Shown: positions 36,065 through 45,563, counted from the stretch's first letter. The stretch: DNA of 64,000 nucleotides from DAIRDK01 sp035403225 (GCA_035403225.1 DAONET010000001.1:138162-202161); one strand, 5' to 3'. Numbers and translations: made by a program. Notes: generated by a model from the sequence alone, not told the origin.

Positions 36065-36454
36065 ATGAAAAATATTATTAAGAAAGCATCTCTCTTAACC
36101 TTGCTGTTATTGGGAATTACCTGCATTTCAAACGCTAGCGTTACTGTTAGTTTTACTTTAACTATTAATGACTACGCGTCTCCTGCCTGGACACGTGATT
36201 ATTGTGCTCAGGTCTATGTGATGGAGGGGAATGTTCAGCATTGCGTAGAACAATTGACTAAGTTAACCGTTGGTCCTAATCAGATCAGTTATGAATGCTA
36301 TCTCCCGTATTCAGAAAGTGACCCGAATTATTCGATTATATGTAATGTTTGGAGAGAAGGTTATCCATTGATTGGAGCACAGGGTTCTGAATTACAACTT
36401 TATTTTAATCAAGTGATTAGCGGATTTACTAATGTTATAGTTAATATATATTAA
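36065..36454 (+). CDS. Small secreted protein of unknown function
   Basis: 129 residues with a clear signal peptide (residues 1-24, ending ISNA). The mature part of about 105 residues is beta-rich, with four cysteines (DYCAQ, QHCVE, YECYL, IICNV) that could form two disulfides. I recognise no family. The gene is AT-rich (a hand count of 60 bases at 36121-36180 gives 37% GC), unlike the 50-60% of most neighbours, which suggests recent acquisition or relaxed selection. A terminator hairpin follows. No T9SS signal is visible, so it is probably periplasmic or released. Confidence 0.65.
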   Translation: MKNIIKKASLLTLLLLGITCISNASVTVSFTLTINDYASPAWTRDYCAQVYVMEGNVQHCVEQLTKLTVGPNQISYECYLPYSESDPNYSIICNVWREGYPLIGAQGSELQLYFNQVISGFTNVIVNIY

Positions 36455-36484
36455 ACACACACATTAAGTCTGCTCATTATTCTG

Positions 36485-36526
36485 AAAGACGGGTGATTTA
36501 CAAATGCTTTTATCACCCGTCTTTAT
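36485..36526 (+). terminator. Terminator hairpin after the small secreted-protein gene
   Basis: AAAGACGGGTGAT (36485-36497) pairs with ATCACCCGTCTTT (36512-36524), a 13-bp stem with a 14-base loop. The T tail is short. Confidence 0.75.
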
Positions 36527-36536
36527 ATCTAAAAAA

Positions 36537-36567
36537 TTTATAAATTATCAAATATTTTGTATTTTCG
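36537..36567 (+). promoter_or_regulatory. Candidate promoter for the 1244-residue secreted protein
   Basis: TTTA at 36537-36540, 19 bases, then TATTTTCG at 36560-36567. This fits TTTG-N19-TAnnTTTG with one change in each box. The ATG follows at 36595. Confidence 0.5.
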
Positions 36568-36594
36568 ATTCTATAAAAACTCAAACCCTTAATA

Positions 36595-39500
36595 ATGCGA
36601 AGCAGGTTCAAAAAAGCATGGCTAATTTTGCAAATATTCATGGTTCCTGCCTGGTCATTTTCCCAAGGAGAGTTCAATAATTGGTATTTTGGAAATGATG
36701 CAGGAGTTACTTTCAATTCCGGCATCCCGGTTTATCTTACAGACGGAGCCCTTTTATGTGCAGGGCATTGTGTAAGCGTTTCTGATTCTTCCGGCAGTTT
36801 CCTCTTTTCTTCAAATTCGTTTGGTGTAATTAACCGAAATCAGGAAGTGATGCCTGAAGGTCATCACCTTCATGGAGCAAGTACCAGCTTTTTTCAAACA
36901 TCCTTTGTAGTTCAGAATCTCGAATCGACTAATCTTTATTACCTGTTTACTACCGATTTAGGCGGTTACGGTTTGGAATATTCGATCATCAATATGGAAC
37001 TTGACGGTGGCTTGGGAGATATTGAACCCGGGCAAAAATGCATTCCGCTCCCGGGAATGACAAAAGCTATTGGAGCAGTAACCGGAACTCGTCATAAAAA
37101 CAATAAATATGCATGGGTGGTTGTAAAGATTTCTGATACTAACAACAATAACTATGCTTCCTTCCTTATCAACTCATCCGGGTTGAATACCATTCCAGTA
37201 TTAAGTAACAGTACGGTACCCGTTGAATTTTCCCCTTGTGAGATAAAAATTTCTCCGGACGGCGCTCATCTAATCCTTACCCGAAATGCTACTGACTTTT
37301 TTGAATTTTGTCAATTTAATACTAAAACGGGTCAGGTTAATCCTTTATTCCATTTTATGCCATCCCCATTTTCAGGAGATAGCGCTTCAACAGTTTGTGC
37401 CGAGTATTCCATTGATTCAAAATGCCTGTATGTGTGTATAAAACCTGCTAATACGGGACCCGGTTATCTTTTCCAATACGATGCTTCTCTCACCGATTCT
37501 GCCGCTTTTATGGCGAGTGAGTCTTTAATCGGGATTGTCCCAAAAAGATGTGCCATGCAATTGGCACCGGATTGGAAAATTTATTGTACCAACTATATGG
37601 CCGATTCGCTCCATGTCATCAATTATCCGAATATCCAAGGCCCGGGTTGTGATCTTCAAGTGAACGCTGTTTATTTGAAAAATAGAACTTGTACAGATGG
37701 ATTACCCCAGTTTCTTCAGCGATATAAAGCCTATATCCATACAGAAGGTCAATGCCAGGGTGATTCCATTCACTTTTCCGGCGATATCTGGCCCCCGGCC
37801 GATAGCATCCGTTGGAACTTCGGGGATCCGGGCTCCTGGTCCAACAACTATTCCACTTTGTCAACTCCTGTTCACTTTTACTCGGTGCCGGGAGTATATA
37901 CCGTCGAGTTGTACGTCCGGCATATCGATAATCGTACCGATACCTCCTGGCAGACAATTACCATCGTGGAAAGCCCACAGCCTGCTTTGGGTTCAGATAC
38001 GTATATCTGCTACGGAGGATCCATCACGCTTGATGCCGGCTTCTGTTCAGGATGTACGTATCAGTGGGATAATCTCTCCACGGCGCAGCTGAACATCGGG
38101 AATAACCAGACATACACCGCCACCGATACAGGGATGTACATGGTGCAGGTAACCAACCCTTCCGGCTGCACCGGGTGCGATACGGTGCATGTTGCGATCA
38201 GCCCTGTCCCGGCGCTTACTACCTCGCCGCTCACCAAGCCTATCTGCTCCGGCGATTCTACCAACATCGTGCTTTCTTCGAATGTGCCGGCGGCTGTTTT
38301 CTCCTGGACAGCCTCGCTGACTTCGGGCAATATCACGGGTTTTTCTGCTGATTCCGGAACGATCATCAACCAAATACTTACGAACCACCTGGCTACACCG
38401 GGCGAAGTCACCTATTCCATTGTCCCGAAAGTGGGGAGTTGCATCGGCGACACCAGCCACTATACAGTCACCGTCAACCAGGGCGACTCGGTCGATGTTA
38501 CCGTTGCGGCTTCCACGAATAATATCTGCGCCGGCGCTCCCGTCACCTTCATGGCTACGCCCGTCAATGGAGGCGCTTCCCCGCAATATCAGTGGCAGGT
38601 CAACGGGATCAATACCGGGACAAACAACCCCGATTTCACGTACACCCCGGCAAATGGGGACTTAGTCACGTGTATTCTCACTTCGTCGAAGACCGTCTGC
38701 ATTTCCAACAATCCCGCTACTTCCAACGCGATTGCGATGGCGGTGAATCCGAATCTTCCCGTGAGCGTGAGTGTTTCGGCAACCACCGATACCGTCTGTG
38801 AAGGAACTCCCGTCACCTTCACGGCAACGCCCGTCAATGGCGGCGTTTCGCCCATTTATCAGTGGCAGGTCAACGGCATCAATTTGGTGTTGAACAGCCC
38901 CGACTTCACATATACCCCGTCAAACGGGGATATCGTGATTTGTATCCTTACTTCGTCGGAAATATGTACCGCGAATAACCCGGCGAACAGCATTCCGTTC
39001 ACGGTAACGGTGAAACCGTATTTGCCTGTCAGTATCACCGTCACCCCTTCTGAAAACCCCTTCTGTCCGGGCAGTTCTGTCACTTTTACTACCACGACAA
39101 CAAATGGCGGGGTCTCTCCCCATTATCAGTGGCAGGTGAACGGGAGTAACGTTGGTTTGAGCAGTCCCGGATTCACGTATACTCCGGCAAACGGCGATCT
39201 GGTGACCTGCATCCTTACTTCGTCGGAGCTTTGCACCACAAACAATCCCGCCGCGGGGAATGTGATCATCATGCAGGAAAACACCTCGTTGCCGGCTGGC
39301 GTGGCAATCACCGCCACCCCAAATCCTTTCTGTCCGGGTGCATCGGTGACCTTTTCTGCATCCCCCGTCAATGGCGGCACGGCGCCGTTCTATCAGTGGA
39401 AAGTCAACGGCAATAATGCCGGGACGAATGCTAATGTTTTTACCTGCACTCCGTCAAATAACGACAGCATCAGTTGCCTGCTAACCTCGAACCTGGCCTG

Positions 39501-40329
39501 CGTTTCGAACAATCCCGTGTACTCCAACCGCATCGTCATGAACGCCGCAGCGGTTCCTGTTGTGTCGTTCACTCCCTGCTTCGACACCATCACCACTACC
39601 AATGCAAAACCCATCAAACTCAAGGGAGGCATCCCGCTGGGAGGCACTTATTCCGGGGCCGGTGTGACCGGCAACGTGTATTATCCTTCTGTCGTAGGAA
39701 CCGGAACACATATCATCACCTACTCCTACACCAATACCGCACTTTGTTCCGCCACAGCCAGTTTGACCATTCATCAGATGGCCTCATCCTCGATTCCCTG
39801 CGGTCAGCCCTTTACCGACATCCGCGATGGGGCCGTCTACCAGACCATTTCACTCGGCTCCCAGTGTTGGATGGCAGAAGATCTGCATTTTGGGAACTCC
39901 ATTTCTACTTCCCTACATCAGTCCGACAACTGCCGTCCGGAGAAATACACCCACCCGGAATCCGTCTATCAGTGGGACGAATTAATGTCCTATGATCCGA
40001 CACCGGCCAGTCAGGGATTATGTCCTCCGGGCTGGCATGTCCCCACCGAAGCCGACTGGAACGCTCTTTTTGCCAACTGGACCAACAGCGGTTTTGCCGG
40101 CAGTCCCCTGAAATACTCCGGTTTCTCCGGCTTTGATGGGATCCTCTCAGGCGTCCGTCACCACACCGTTCAATGGGATTATGCTGGATTTGCGGTGTTC
40201 TTCTGGTCTTCCACGGCTCACGGGCCTTACAAAGCTTGGGCGCACGGCCTGAACGAAACGGATCCGAGCGTCTCCGCCTACCCGGCGGCGAGGAGTAACG
40301 CCTTCAGTGTGAGGTGTGTTAGGGATTAA
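36595..40329 (+). CDS. Large secreted mosaic protein: PKD-like and four Ig-like repeats, C-terminal FISUMP domain
   Basis: 1244 residues with a signal peptide ending SFSQ. Residues about 25-385 form a propeller-like region seen in Bacteroidota surface proteins (FNNWYFGNDAGVTFN). A PKD-like unit follows (IRWNFGDPG, HFYSVPGVYTVELYV). Four tandem Ig-like repeats of about 89 residues span 38490-39563, each with VTF, YQWxVNG and CxLTS blocks. The end is a FISUMP (TIGR02145-like) domain, including CWMAEDLHFG, QGLCPPGWHVPTEADW and FSVRCVRD. No T9SS domain closes the protein. GC content jumps inside the gene: about 39% at 37141-37260 against about 58% in two samples between 38521 and 38700 (hand counts). 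A recombinant origin is likely. Confidence 0.85.
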   Translation: MRSRFKKAWLILQIFMVPAWSFSQGEFNNWYFGNDAGVTFNSGIPVYLTDGALLCAGHCVSVSDSSGSFLFSSNSFGVINRNQEVMPEGHHLHGASTSFFQTSFVVQNLESTNLYYLFTTDLGGYGLEYSIINMELDGGLGDIEPGQKCIPLPGMTKAIGAVTGTRHKNNKYAWVVVKISDTNNNNYASFLINSSGLNTIPVLSNSTVPVEFSPCEIKISPDGAHLILTRNATDFFEFCQFNTKTGQVNPLFHFMPSPFSGDSASTVCAEYSIDSKCLYVCIKPANTGPGYLFQYDASLTDSAAFMASESLIGIVPKRCAMQLAPDWKIYCTNYMADSLHVINYPNIQGPGCDLQVNAVYLKNRTCTDGLPQFLQRYKAYIHTEGQCQGDSIHFSGDIWPPADSIRWNFGDPGSWSNNYSTLSTPVHFYSVPGVYTVELYVRHIDNRTDTSWQTITIVESPQPALGSDTYICYGGSITLDAGFCSGCTYQWDNLSTAQLNIGNNQTYTATDTGMYMVQVTNPSGCTGCDTVHVAISPVPALTTSPLTKPICSGDSTNIVLSSNVPAAVFSWTASLTSGNITGFSADSGTIINQILTNHLATPGEVTYSIVPKVGSCIGDTSHYTVTVNQGDSVDVTVAASTNNICAGAPVTFMATPVNGGASPQYQWQVNGINTGTNNPDFTYTPANGDLVTCILTSSKTVCISNNPATSNAIAMAVNPNLPVSVSVSATTDTVCEGTPVTFTATPVNGGVSPIYQWQVNGINLVLNSPDFTYTPSNGDIVICILTSSEICTANNPANSIPFTVTVKPYLPVSITVTPSENPFCPGSSVTFTTTTTNGGVSPHYQWQVNGSNVGLSSPGFTYTPANGDLVTCILTSSELCTTNNPAAGNVIIMQENTSLPAGVAITATPNPFCPGASVTFSASPVNGGTAPFYQWKVNGNNAGTNANVFTCTPSNNDSISCLLTSNLACVSNNPVYSNRIVMNAAAVPVVSFTPCFDTITTTNAKPIKLKGGIPLGGTYSGAGVTGNVYYPSVVGTGTHIITYSYTNTALCSATASLTIHQMASSSIPCGQPFTDIRDGAVYQTISLGSQCWMAEDLHFGNSISTSLHQSDNCRPEKYTHPESVYQWDELMSYDPTPASQGLCPPGWHVPTEADWNALFANWTNSGFAGSPLKYSGFSGFDGILSGVRHHTVQWDYAGFAVFFWSSTAHGPYKAWAHGLNETDPSVSAYPAARSNAFSVRCVRD
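38490..39563 (+). repeat. Four tandem ~268-bp repeats inside the secreted mosaic gene
   Basis: Units begin near 38490, 38763, 39031 and 39298. The string TATCAGTGGCAGGTCAACGG or a close variant recurs once per unit. DNA-level similarity is high enough to allow recombination between units and changes in copy number. Confidence 0.8.
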
Positions 40330-40366
40330 TAAGCGAACCCATCGCACTTCGCACTGTTCAAATGTA

Positions 40367-40388
40367 AAATGTAAAATGCGAAATGTAA
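40367..40388. repeat. Modular short repeat, right copy
   Basis: AAATGTAAAATGCGAAATGTAA, the inverted partner of the copy at 35334-35354. It lies in the 70-base space between the convergent mosaic and CHU_C genes. Confidence 0.6.
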
Positions 40389-40399
40389 GGAGAGAAATA

Positions 40400-41584
40400 T
40401 CATCTTACAATCATCACTTCTCCCTTGTTGGTCTGACGGATTTTTGAGTTGTCTTCGTACCAGATGACCCAGACGTAGTTGCCGGCGGGGCAGGGTTCTC
40501 CGTTCATCGTGCCATCCCAGGGTTGGTTGATGTCTGTAGTGGAGAAGACGACTTCTCCCCAACGGTTATAGATCCCGAGGTTGAACCGGGTAATGCTCCC
40601 GGCGGGGAGGCCGATGATCCGGAACTCATCGTTGAGCCCGTCGCCATTGGGGGTGAACGCAGTCGGGATGTAAGGGATTACATAAACGGTAACGCTATCG
40701 GTGAATTGTTGTCCGCCGCACAGGGTACAAGTCGCCACATAGGTAGTGGTGACACTGGGTGCAACGTTAATACTTTGGGAAGAAGAGATCAGTTTTTCAT
40801 CCTGGTACCACGCGTAAGTGATCTTTTCTCCGGGCACTATCGGTTGGAGGTTATAATTGATGGCAGCCACCTGAAAGCTGTCGGCCGTGACCGGTGTGTA
40901 TCTCCACCCCTCCATCCCGGCCGACCAGGAAGAGCCGTTTCGGCCGGGAACGGAAAAACCGAGATAGCCGGTAGCATTCTGTACGCCCAGCGTAGCGAGG
41001 TTCGACAGCCAGTCGCATGAAGGTTTGGACAGGATCTGATTTTCGATGGTGTTGGATCCTTCGTTCAGGATAATCTGGAAGGTAACAACGGAGTCCATGC
41101 AGGAATACATCGGTGTTTGACACCACATCACCACGAGACGATGGTTGAGTGTATCCCCGGTGGTGAGGTAGAAGATGTAAGGGCTACCGGCGATGATGGG
41201 GTTAAGGTCCTGGAATGGTCCGAGGATGCATGCTTTGGGATTGTAATCGGCGGCATTGGGGACGGCAAAAGCCTGGCGGGTACCTGCTGCGTTGGGGTTA
41301 GGGAGAAAACTGATCCATCCGTTCGCGCCAATGTAAAACTCGGTATAAATATCCCCGAAGAACGAGAAAGGGAACCCGATCGGGAATGGTCCTTCCACTC
41401 CGTCGTCCGAAATGGTCACCCCGGTGCCGATAAGTCCGTAAGTAGCTTTCAGGGTAACCGGGATGCCGGCATTTATCTCCACATCCTGTCCTGCCGAGAA
41501 TTGCGGAAATGCACTATGGGACAACAACATCAGTAAAATGAAGAGAAAAGAAAAGCCAGGTCGTATTTCTGTCCGAATAAGCAT
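40400..41584 (-). CDS. Secreted protein with gliding-motility-type (CHU_C) T9SS type B sorting domain
   Basis: 394 residues from the ATG at 41584, with a signal peptide ending SAFPQ. A GTG 15 bases upstream is less likely. Residues about 25-215 form a beta-rich domain (SDDGVEGPFPIGFPFSFFG, FYIGANGWISF) of the kind named nidogen-like or lectin-like. An Ig-like stretch follows. The C-terminus is the CHU_C / type B sorting domain: IPTAFTPNGDGLNDEFRI, YNRWGEVVFSTTDINQPWDG and PAGNYVWVIWY. By family it goes through type IX secretion to the cell surface. It is divergent from glyA. Confidence 0.9.
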   Translation of the reverse strand: MLIRTEIRPGFSFLFILLMLLSHSAFPQFSAGQDVEINAGIPVTLKATYGLIGTGVTISDDGVEGPFPIGFPFSFFGDIYTEFYIGANGWISFLPNPNAAGTRQAFAVPNAADYNPKACILGPFQDLNPIIAGSPYIFYLTTGDTLNHRLVVMWCQTPMYSCMDSVVTFQIILNEGSNTIENQILSKPSCDWLSNLATLGVQNATGYLGFSVPGRNGSSWSAGMEGWRYTPVTADSFQVAAINYNLQPIVPGEKITYAWYQDEKLISSSQSINVAPSVTTTYVATCTLCGGQQFTDSVTVYVIPYIPTAFTPNGDGLNDEFRIIGLPAGSITRFNLGIYNRWGEVVFSTTDINQPWDGTMNGEPCPAGNYVWVIWYEDNSKIRQTNKGEVMIVR

Positions 41585-41617
41585 GTGCAAAGTTGCCACT
41601 TTTAGCGAAATAAATCT

Positions 41618-41625
41618 TATTTTTG
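41618..41625 (+). promoter_or_regulatory. Candidate -7 box for glyA
   Basis: TATTTTTG, an exact TAnnTTTG, 55 bases before the ATG at 41681. It would serve the glyA-sixA-ppk unit. Confidence 0.5.
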
Positions 41626-41680
41626 CGAATCAAAGATGATTTTTCATCAAACGCATTTAACACATATTAATTATCCTGTC

Positions 41681-42958
41681 ATGAAAAAAGACACTGCCTT
41701 ATTTAAGATCATCAAGAAGGAATTGAATCGCCAGACAAGTGGTCTGGAACTGATTGCCTCAGAAAATTTCGTCAGCGACCAGGTTTTGAAAGCCATGGGT
41801 TCATGCATGACCAACAAATATGCTGAAGGATACCCCGGTAAAAGATATTACGGAGGGTGTCAGAATGTAGACGAATCGGAGTTGTTGGCCATTGATCGTG
41901 CCAAGAAGCTCTTCAATGCCGAGTGGGTGAATGTTCAGCCTCATTCAGGGGCGCAGGCCAACATGGCTGTGCTCATGAGTGTATTGAAACCGGGTGACAC
42001 GTTCATGGGTCTTGACCTGGCTCATGGCGGGCATCTTTCCCATGGATCGCCGGTTAATTCTTCGGGTATTCTGTACCATCCCGTAGCTTACCGCGTAGAA
42101 GAAAGCACCGGAGTTATCAACTACGATAAAATGGAAGAGACGGCGCTTCAGGCTCGTCCCAAGCTGATCATCGCAGGTGCTTCGGCTTATTCCCGTGATT
42201 GGGATTTCAAGCGCATGCGTGAGATCGCCGATAAAGTCGGCGCCATCCTGATGGCCGACATTGCACACCCGGCCGGGCTGATTGCCCGTGGGCTCCTGAA
42301 CGACCCGTTGCCATGGTGTCATATCGTCACCACCACCACTCACAAGACCCTTCGCGGGCCGCGTGGCGGGATGATCATGATCGGTAAAGACTTCCAAAAC
42401 CCGTGGGGTATCACTACACCGAAAGGCGAGATCAAGATGATGTCGCAGCTTCTCGATTCAGCCGTATTCCCCGGCGTCCAGGGCGGTCCGCTGGAACATG
42501 TGATCGCTGCCAAGGCCGTGGCTTTCTTCGAAGCGCTGTCGGATGAATACATGGATTATATTATCCAGGTAAAAAAGAACGCCGCTGTGATGTCCAAAGC
42601 TTTTGTCGACAAAGGTTACAACGTCATTTCCGGTGGCACCGACAATCACCTGATGCTGATCGACCTGCGGAAGAAATTCCCCGAAATCACCGGCAAGATG
42701 GTTGAAAACACCCTCGTGAAAGCCGATATCACCGTCAACAAGAACATGGTGCCGTTCGACAGCCGTTCTCCGTTCCAGACCTCGGGTTTACGCGTAGGAA
42801 CTCCTGCCATCACCACCCGTGGACTGAAAGAAGAGCACATGCCTTTGATCGTGGACCTGATCGACGATGTCATCAGTCATATCGACAGCGAAGAAAAGAT
42901 CATCACCGTCCGCAAGAAAGTGAATGAGATGATGGCCGAATTCCCGCTCTTTGCATGA
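41681..42958 (+). CDS. glyA: Serine hydroxymethyltransferase
   Basis: PLP enzyme interconverting serine and glycine with tetrahydrofolate, the main source of one-carbon units. The ATG at 41681 gives 425 residues, the usual length. The frame is open 15 codons upstream, but that segment is not conserved. PLP-binding Lys222 lies in TTTHKTLRGPRGG. Other motifs are ELIASENFVS, YAEGYPGKRYYGGC and NVQPHSGAQAN. Its end overlaps the sixA-like gene by 4 bases (ATGA). Confidence 0.97.
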   Translation: MKKDTALFKIIKKELNRQTSGLELIASENFVSDQVLKAMGSCMTNKYAEGYPGKRYYGGCQNVDESELLAIDRAKKLFNAEWVNVQPHSGAQANMAVLMSVLKPGDTFMGLDLAHGGHLSHGSPVNSSGILYHPVAYRVEESTGVINYDKMEETALQARPKLIIAGASAYSRDWDFKRMREIADKVGAILMADIAHPAGLIARGLLNDPLPWCHIVTTTTHKTLRGPRGGMIMIGKDFQNPWGITTPKGEIKMMSQLLDSAVFPGVQGGPLEHVIAAKAVAFFEALSDEYMDYIIQVKKNAAVMSKAFVDKGYNVISGGTDNHLMLIDLRKKFPEITGKMVENTLVKADITVNKNMVPFDSRSPFQTSGLRVGTPAITTRGLKEEHMPLIVDLIDDVISHIDSEEKIITVRKKVNEMMAEFPLFA

Positions 42959-43455
42959 AACGGCTCTACCTCTTGCGTCATGGCAAGTCATCAAAAGATG
43001 ACCCGCGTCTTGTTGACGAAGAGCGATCGTTGACCCCGAAAGGAGTCAGGAAGACCCTATTGGTCACCGATTACCTGAAAAAGCAAGGGATCAGGCCCGA
43101 CCTGATCCTTTCGAGCCACGCGGTCAGAGCGTATGAGACCGCCTCGCTGGTGGCTGCCGGTTTGGATTATCCAAAGGAACTGATCAGGGTGGATCGGAAG
43201 ATCTATGACGGGTATTATGACCGGATCCTGGATATCATTTACGGGACCGAAAACAAGATTGGCTCGCTGATGATCGTCGGGCACAACCCGTCGATCACCC
43301 AGCTGGCCAACCTCTTTTTAAATCCCGGTATTGATGAGATGGTGACCTCTGCCATCGTCTCCATCTCTTTCAACACCGATGCGTGGGAAAAGATTCCATT
43401 GTGTGAAGCGACGAAGGAGTTTCTGGTCTATCCCAAACAGTTAAAGAAAAAATGA
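42955..43455 (+). CDS. sixA: SixA-like histidine phosphatase
   Basis: 166 residues of the histidine phosphatase superfamily. The catalytic RHGKSS (Arg8, His9) is at the N-terminus and the second His in IVGHNPSITQLA. The short size fits the SixA class. SixA removes phosphate from phosphohistidine proteins in E. coli, but Bacteroidota members are untested. Overlaps of 4 bases on both sides, with glyA and ppk, point to coupled translation. Confidence 0.85.
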   Translation: MKRLYLLRHGKSSKDDPRLVDEERSLTPKGVRKTLLVTDYLKKQGIRPDLILSSHAVRAYETASLVAAGLDYPKELIRVDRKIYDGYYDRILDIIYGTENKIGSLMIVGHNPSITQLANLFLNPGIDEMVTSAIVSISFNTDAWEKIPLCEATKEFLVYPKQLKKK

Positions 43456-45515
43456 AGAAGAAACAGGACATCGAGCTGCTGAACCGGGAGATCAGCTGGC
43501 TCCATTTCAACGGGAGGGTACTGCAGGAAGCGGCAGATACCCGCAATCCCCTGTTGGAACGGCTCAAGTTCCTGGGGATCTTCTCCAACAACCGGGATGA
43601 ATTTTTCAGGGTCCGCGTAGCCACCCTCAACCGGATGATGAAAGTCGATTCGGGGTATCATGACATACCGAATGATCCGCGAAAAATCCTCCGCGAGATC
43701 CTCTCCATCGTTCAAACGCAGGAAAAAAACTTCATCCGCATCTACGACGAGATCGTCAGTGAACTGGCTAAGCACGGCATTCACATCATCGACGAAACAC
43801 ACTTGTCGAAAGATCAGGGCACCTTTGTCCGTAAATATTTCCAGGAGAAGGTGCGGGTATTGCTTTTTCCGATGATGATCAGCAGCATCAAAGACATCTC
43901 GTCGCTGGTCGATAAATCCATCTACCTCGCCATCACCCTGGGACGCTCGGCCCAACCCGGCAAGACCGATTATGCCCTGATCGAATTACCAACCCGGCAG
44001 GTCTCCCGCTTCCTGATCCTTCCGGAAGAAGGGAACCACAAGTACGTGATCCTGCTGGATGACGTCATCCGTTTCTGCCTCGACGAGATCTTCTCTGTCT
44101 TCGGATATGACCGGTTTGCCGCTTACACCGTGAAAGTCACCCGTGATGCCGAGTTGGATATCGACACCGACGTATCCAAGAGTTTCCTCGAAAGCATGAC
44201 GGAGAGCCTGAAACAGCGCAAGAAAGGGATTGCTGTCAGGTTCGTTTACGACCAGTCGATCCCGTCGGAATTACTGAAGATCATCCTGAAACGGGTGGAT
44301 GTCACGAAAAAAGACCCCATCCGTGGCGGCGGGCGGTATCACAACTTCAAAGACTTCATGAGTTTCCCTAACTTCGGTCATCCGGAGCTCGAGTACAAGC
44401 CCATGCCTCCCCTGCCTCATAAGGACCTGCCCCGTAACCAAAGCATCCTGGCGGTCATGAGCCGGAAGGACATCATGCTGCATTACCCGTATCAGTCGTT
44501 CCAATACATCATCGACCTGCTGCGGGAAGCTTCCATCGACACCCGGATCAAGTCTATCAAAATGACCATCTACCGGGCGGCGAAGAACTCCAATGTGATC
44601 AATGCCCTGATCAACGCGGCCCGCAATGGCAAGTTCGTGACGGTTTATATGGAGCTGCAGGCCCGCTTCGACGAAGAGGCGAATATCTCATGGACCGAGC
44701 GTTTACGGGAAGAGGGCGTCAAAGTGATCCACAGCATCCCCGGGTTTAAGGTTCATTCCAAGCTGTTACTTATCCGGGGAAAAGAAAATAAAAAGGATTT
44801 GCTGTACTCCATGATCAGCACCGGAAACTTTAACGAGGATACGGCCAAAGTCTATGCCGACGACTGCCTGCTGACCTGCCATCCGCAGATCTGCGCCGAC
44901 GTTTACAATGCGTTCCATCAGATGGAGACGGCCTACAAACCTTACAAATACAAAGCGCTGGTGCTTGCGCCCTTTTCGATGCGTAACTTCTTCATCCGGC
45001 TTATCCAACAAGAGATACGTAATGTGCGGGAAGGAAAAGAGGCCTGGATCATCATTAAACTGAATAACCTCGTGGATGAGATCATCATCCGGAAGTTATA
45101 CAAAGCAAGTCAGGAAGGGGTAAAGGTCAAGCTTCTTGTCCGGGGTATCTGCGTCCTGGTGCCGGGCGTGCCGGGGCTCAGTGAGAATATCGAAGGAACC
45201 GGCATTGTCGATCGTTTCCTGGAACACTCACGGGTGCTGGTCTTCTGCAACGGCGGTGATCCTCAGTATTACATCACTTCGGCCGATTGGATGGTGCGTA
45301 ATTTCGACAACCGGATTGAAGTAGCCTGTCCCGTTTTTGATCCGGAAATCCGGAAAGAGATCCGGGCGATGCTTGAACTTCAGATGGCCGACAACGTGAA
45401 AGCGCGCATCATCGGGTATAAAGAACATAACGTGTACAAAACCAGCCCCGGTGATCCCGTCAAATCGCAGACAGAGACCTACAGGTATTTTCAAAAAGCA
45501 TGCTCCGGAAACTGA
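43452..45515 (+). CDS. ppk1: Polyphosphate kinase 1
   Basis: 687 residues, normal for PPK1. It transfers the gamma phosphate of ATP to polyphosphate, reversibly. The N-terminal domain shows NREISWLHFNGRVLQEA and NNRDEFFRVRVA. The catalytic, autophosphorylated His435 is in FKVHSKLLLI, within the PLD-like core (MISTGNFNEDTAKVY, DNRIEVACPVF). It is the last gene of the coupled glyA-sixA-ppk run. A 78-base gap with a new -7 box separates it from the next gene. Confidence 0.97.
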   Translation: MKKKQDIELLNREISWLHFNGRVLQEAADTRNPLLERLKFLGIFSNNRDEFFRVRVATLNRMMKVDSGYHDIPNDPRKILREILSIVQTQEKNFIRIYDEIVSELAKHGIHIIDETHLSKDQGTFVRKYFQEKVRVLLFPMMISSIKDISSLVDKSIYLAITLGRSAQPGKTDYALIELPTRQVSRFLILPEEGNHKYVILLDDVIRFCLDEIFSVFGYDRFAAYTVKVTRDAELDIDTDVSKSFLESMTESLKQRKKGIAVRFVYDQSIPSELLKIILKRVDVTKKDPIRGGGRYHNFKDFMSFPNFGHPELEYKPMPPLPHKDLPRNQSILAVMSRKDIMLHYPYQSFQYIIDLLREASIDTRIKSIKMTIYRAAKNSNVINALINAARNGKFVTVYMELQARFDEEANISWTERLREEGVKVIHSIPGFKVHSKLLLIRGKENKKDLLYSMISTGNFNEDTAKVYADDCLLTCHPQICADVYNAFHQMETAYKPYKYKALVLAPFSMRNFFIRLIQQEIRNVREGKEAWIIIKLNNLVDEIIIRKLYKASQEGVKVKLLVRGICVLVPGVPGLSENIEGTGIVDRFLEHSRVLVFCNGGDPQYYITSADWMVRNFDNRIEVACPVFDPEIRKEIRAMLELQMADNVKARIIGYKEHNVYKTSPGDPVKSQTETYRYFQKACSGN

Positions 45516-45563
45516 TATCAACAATGAATTAAACCTTTCCTATCAATATCCGGGATAAAAAGT

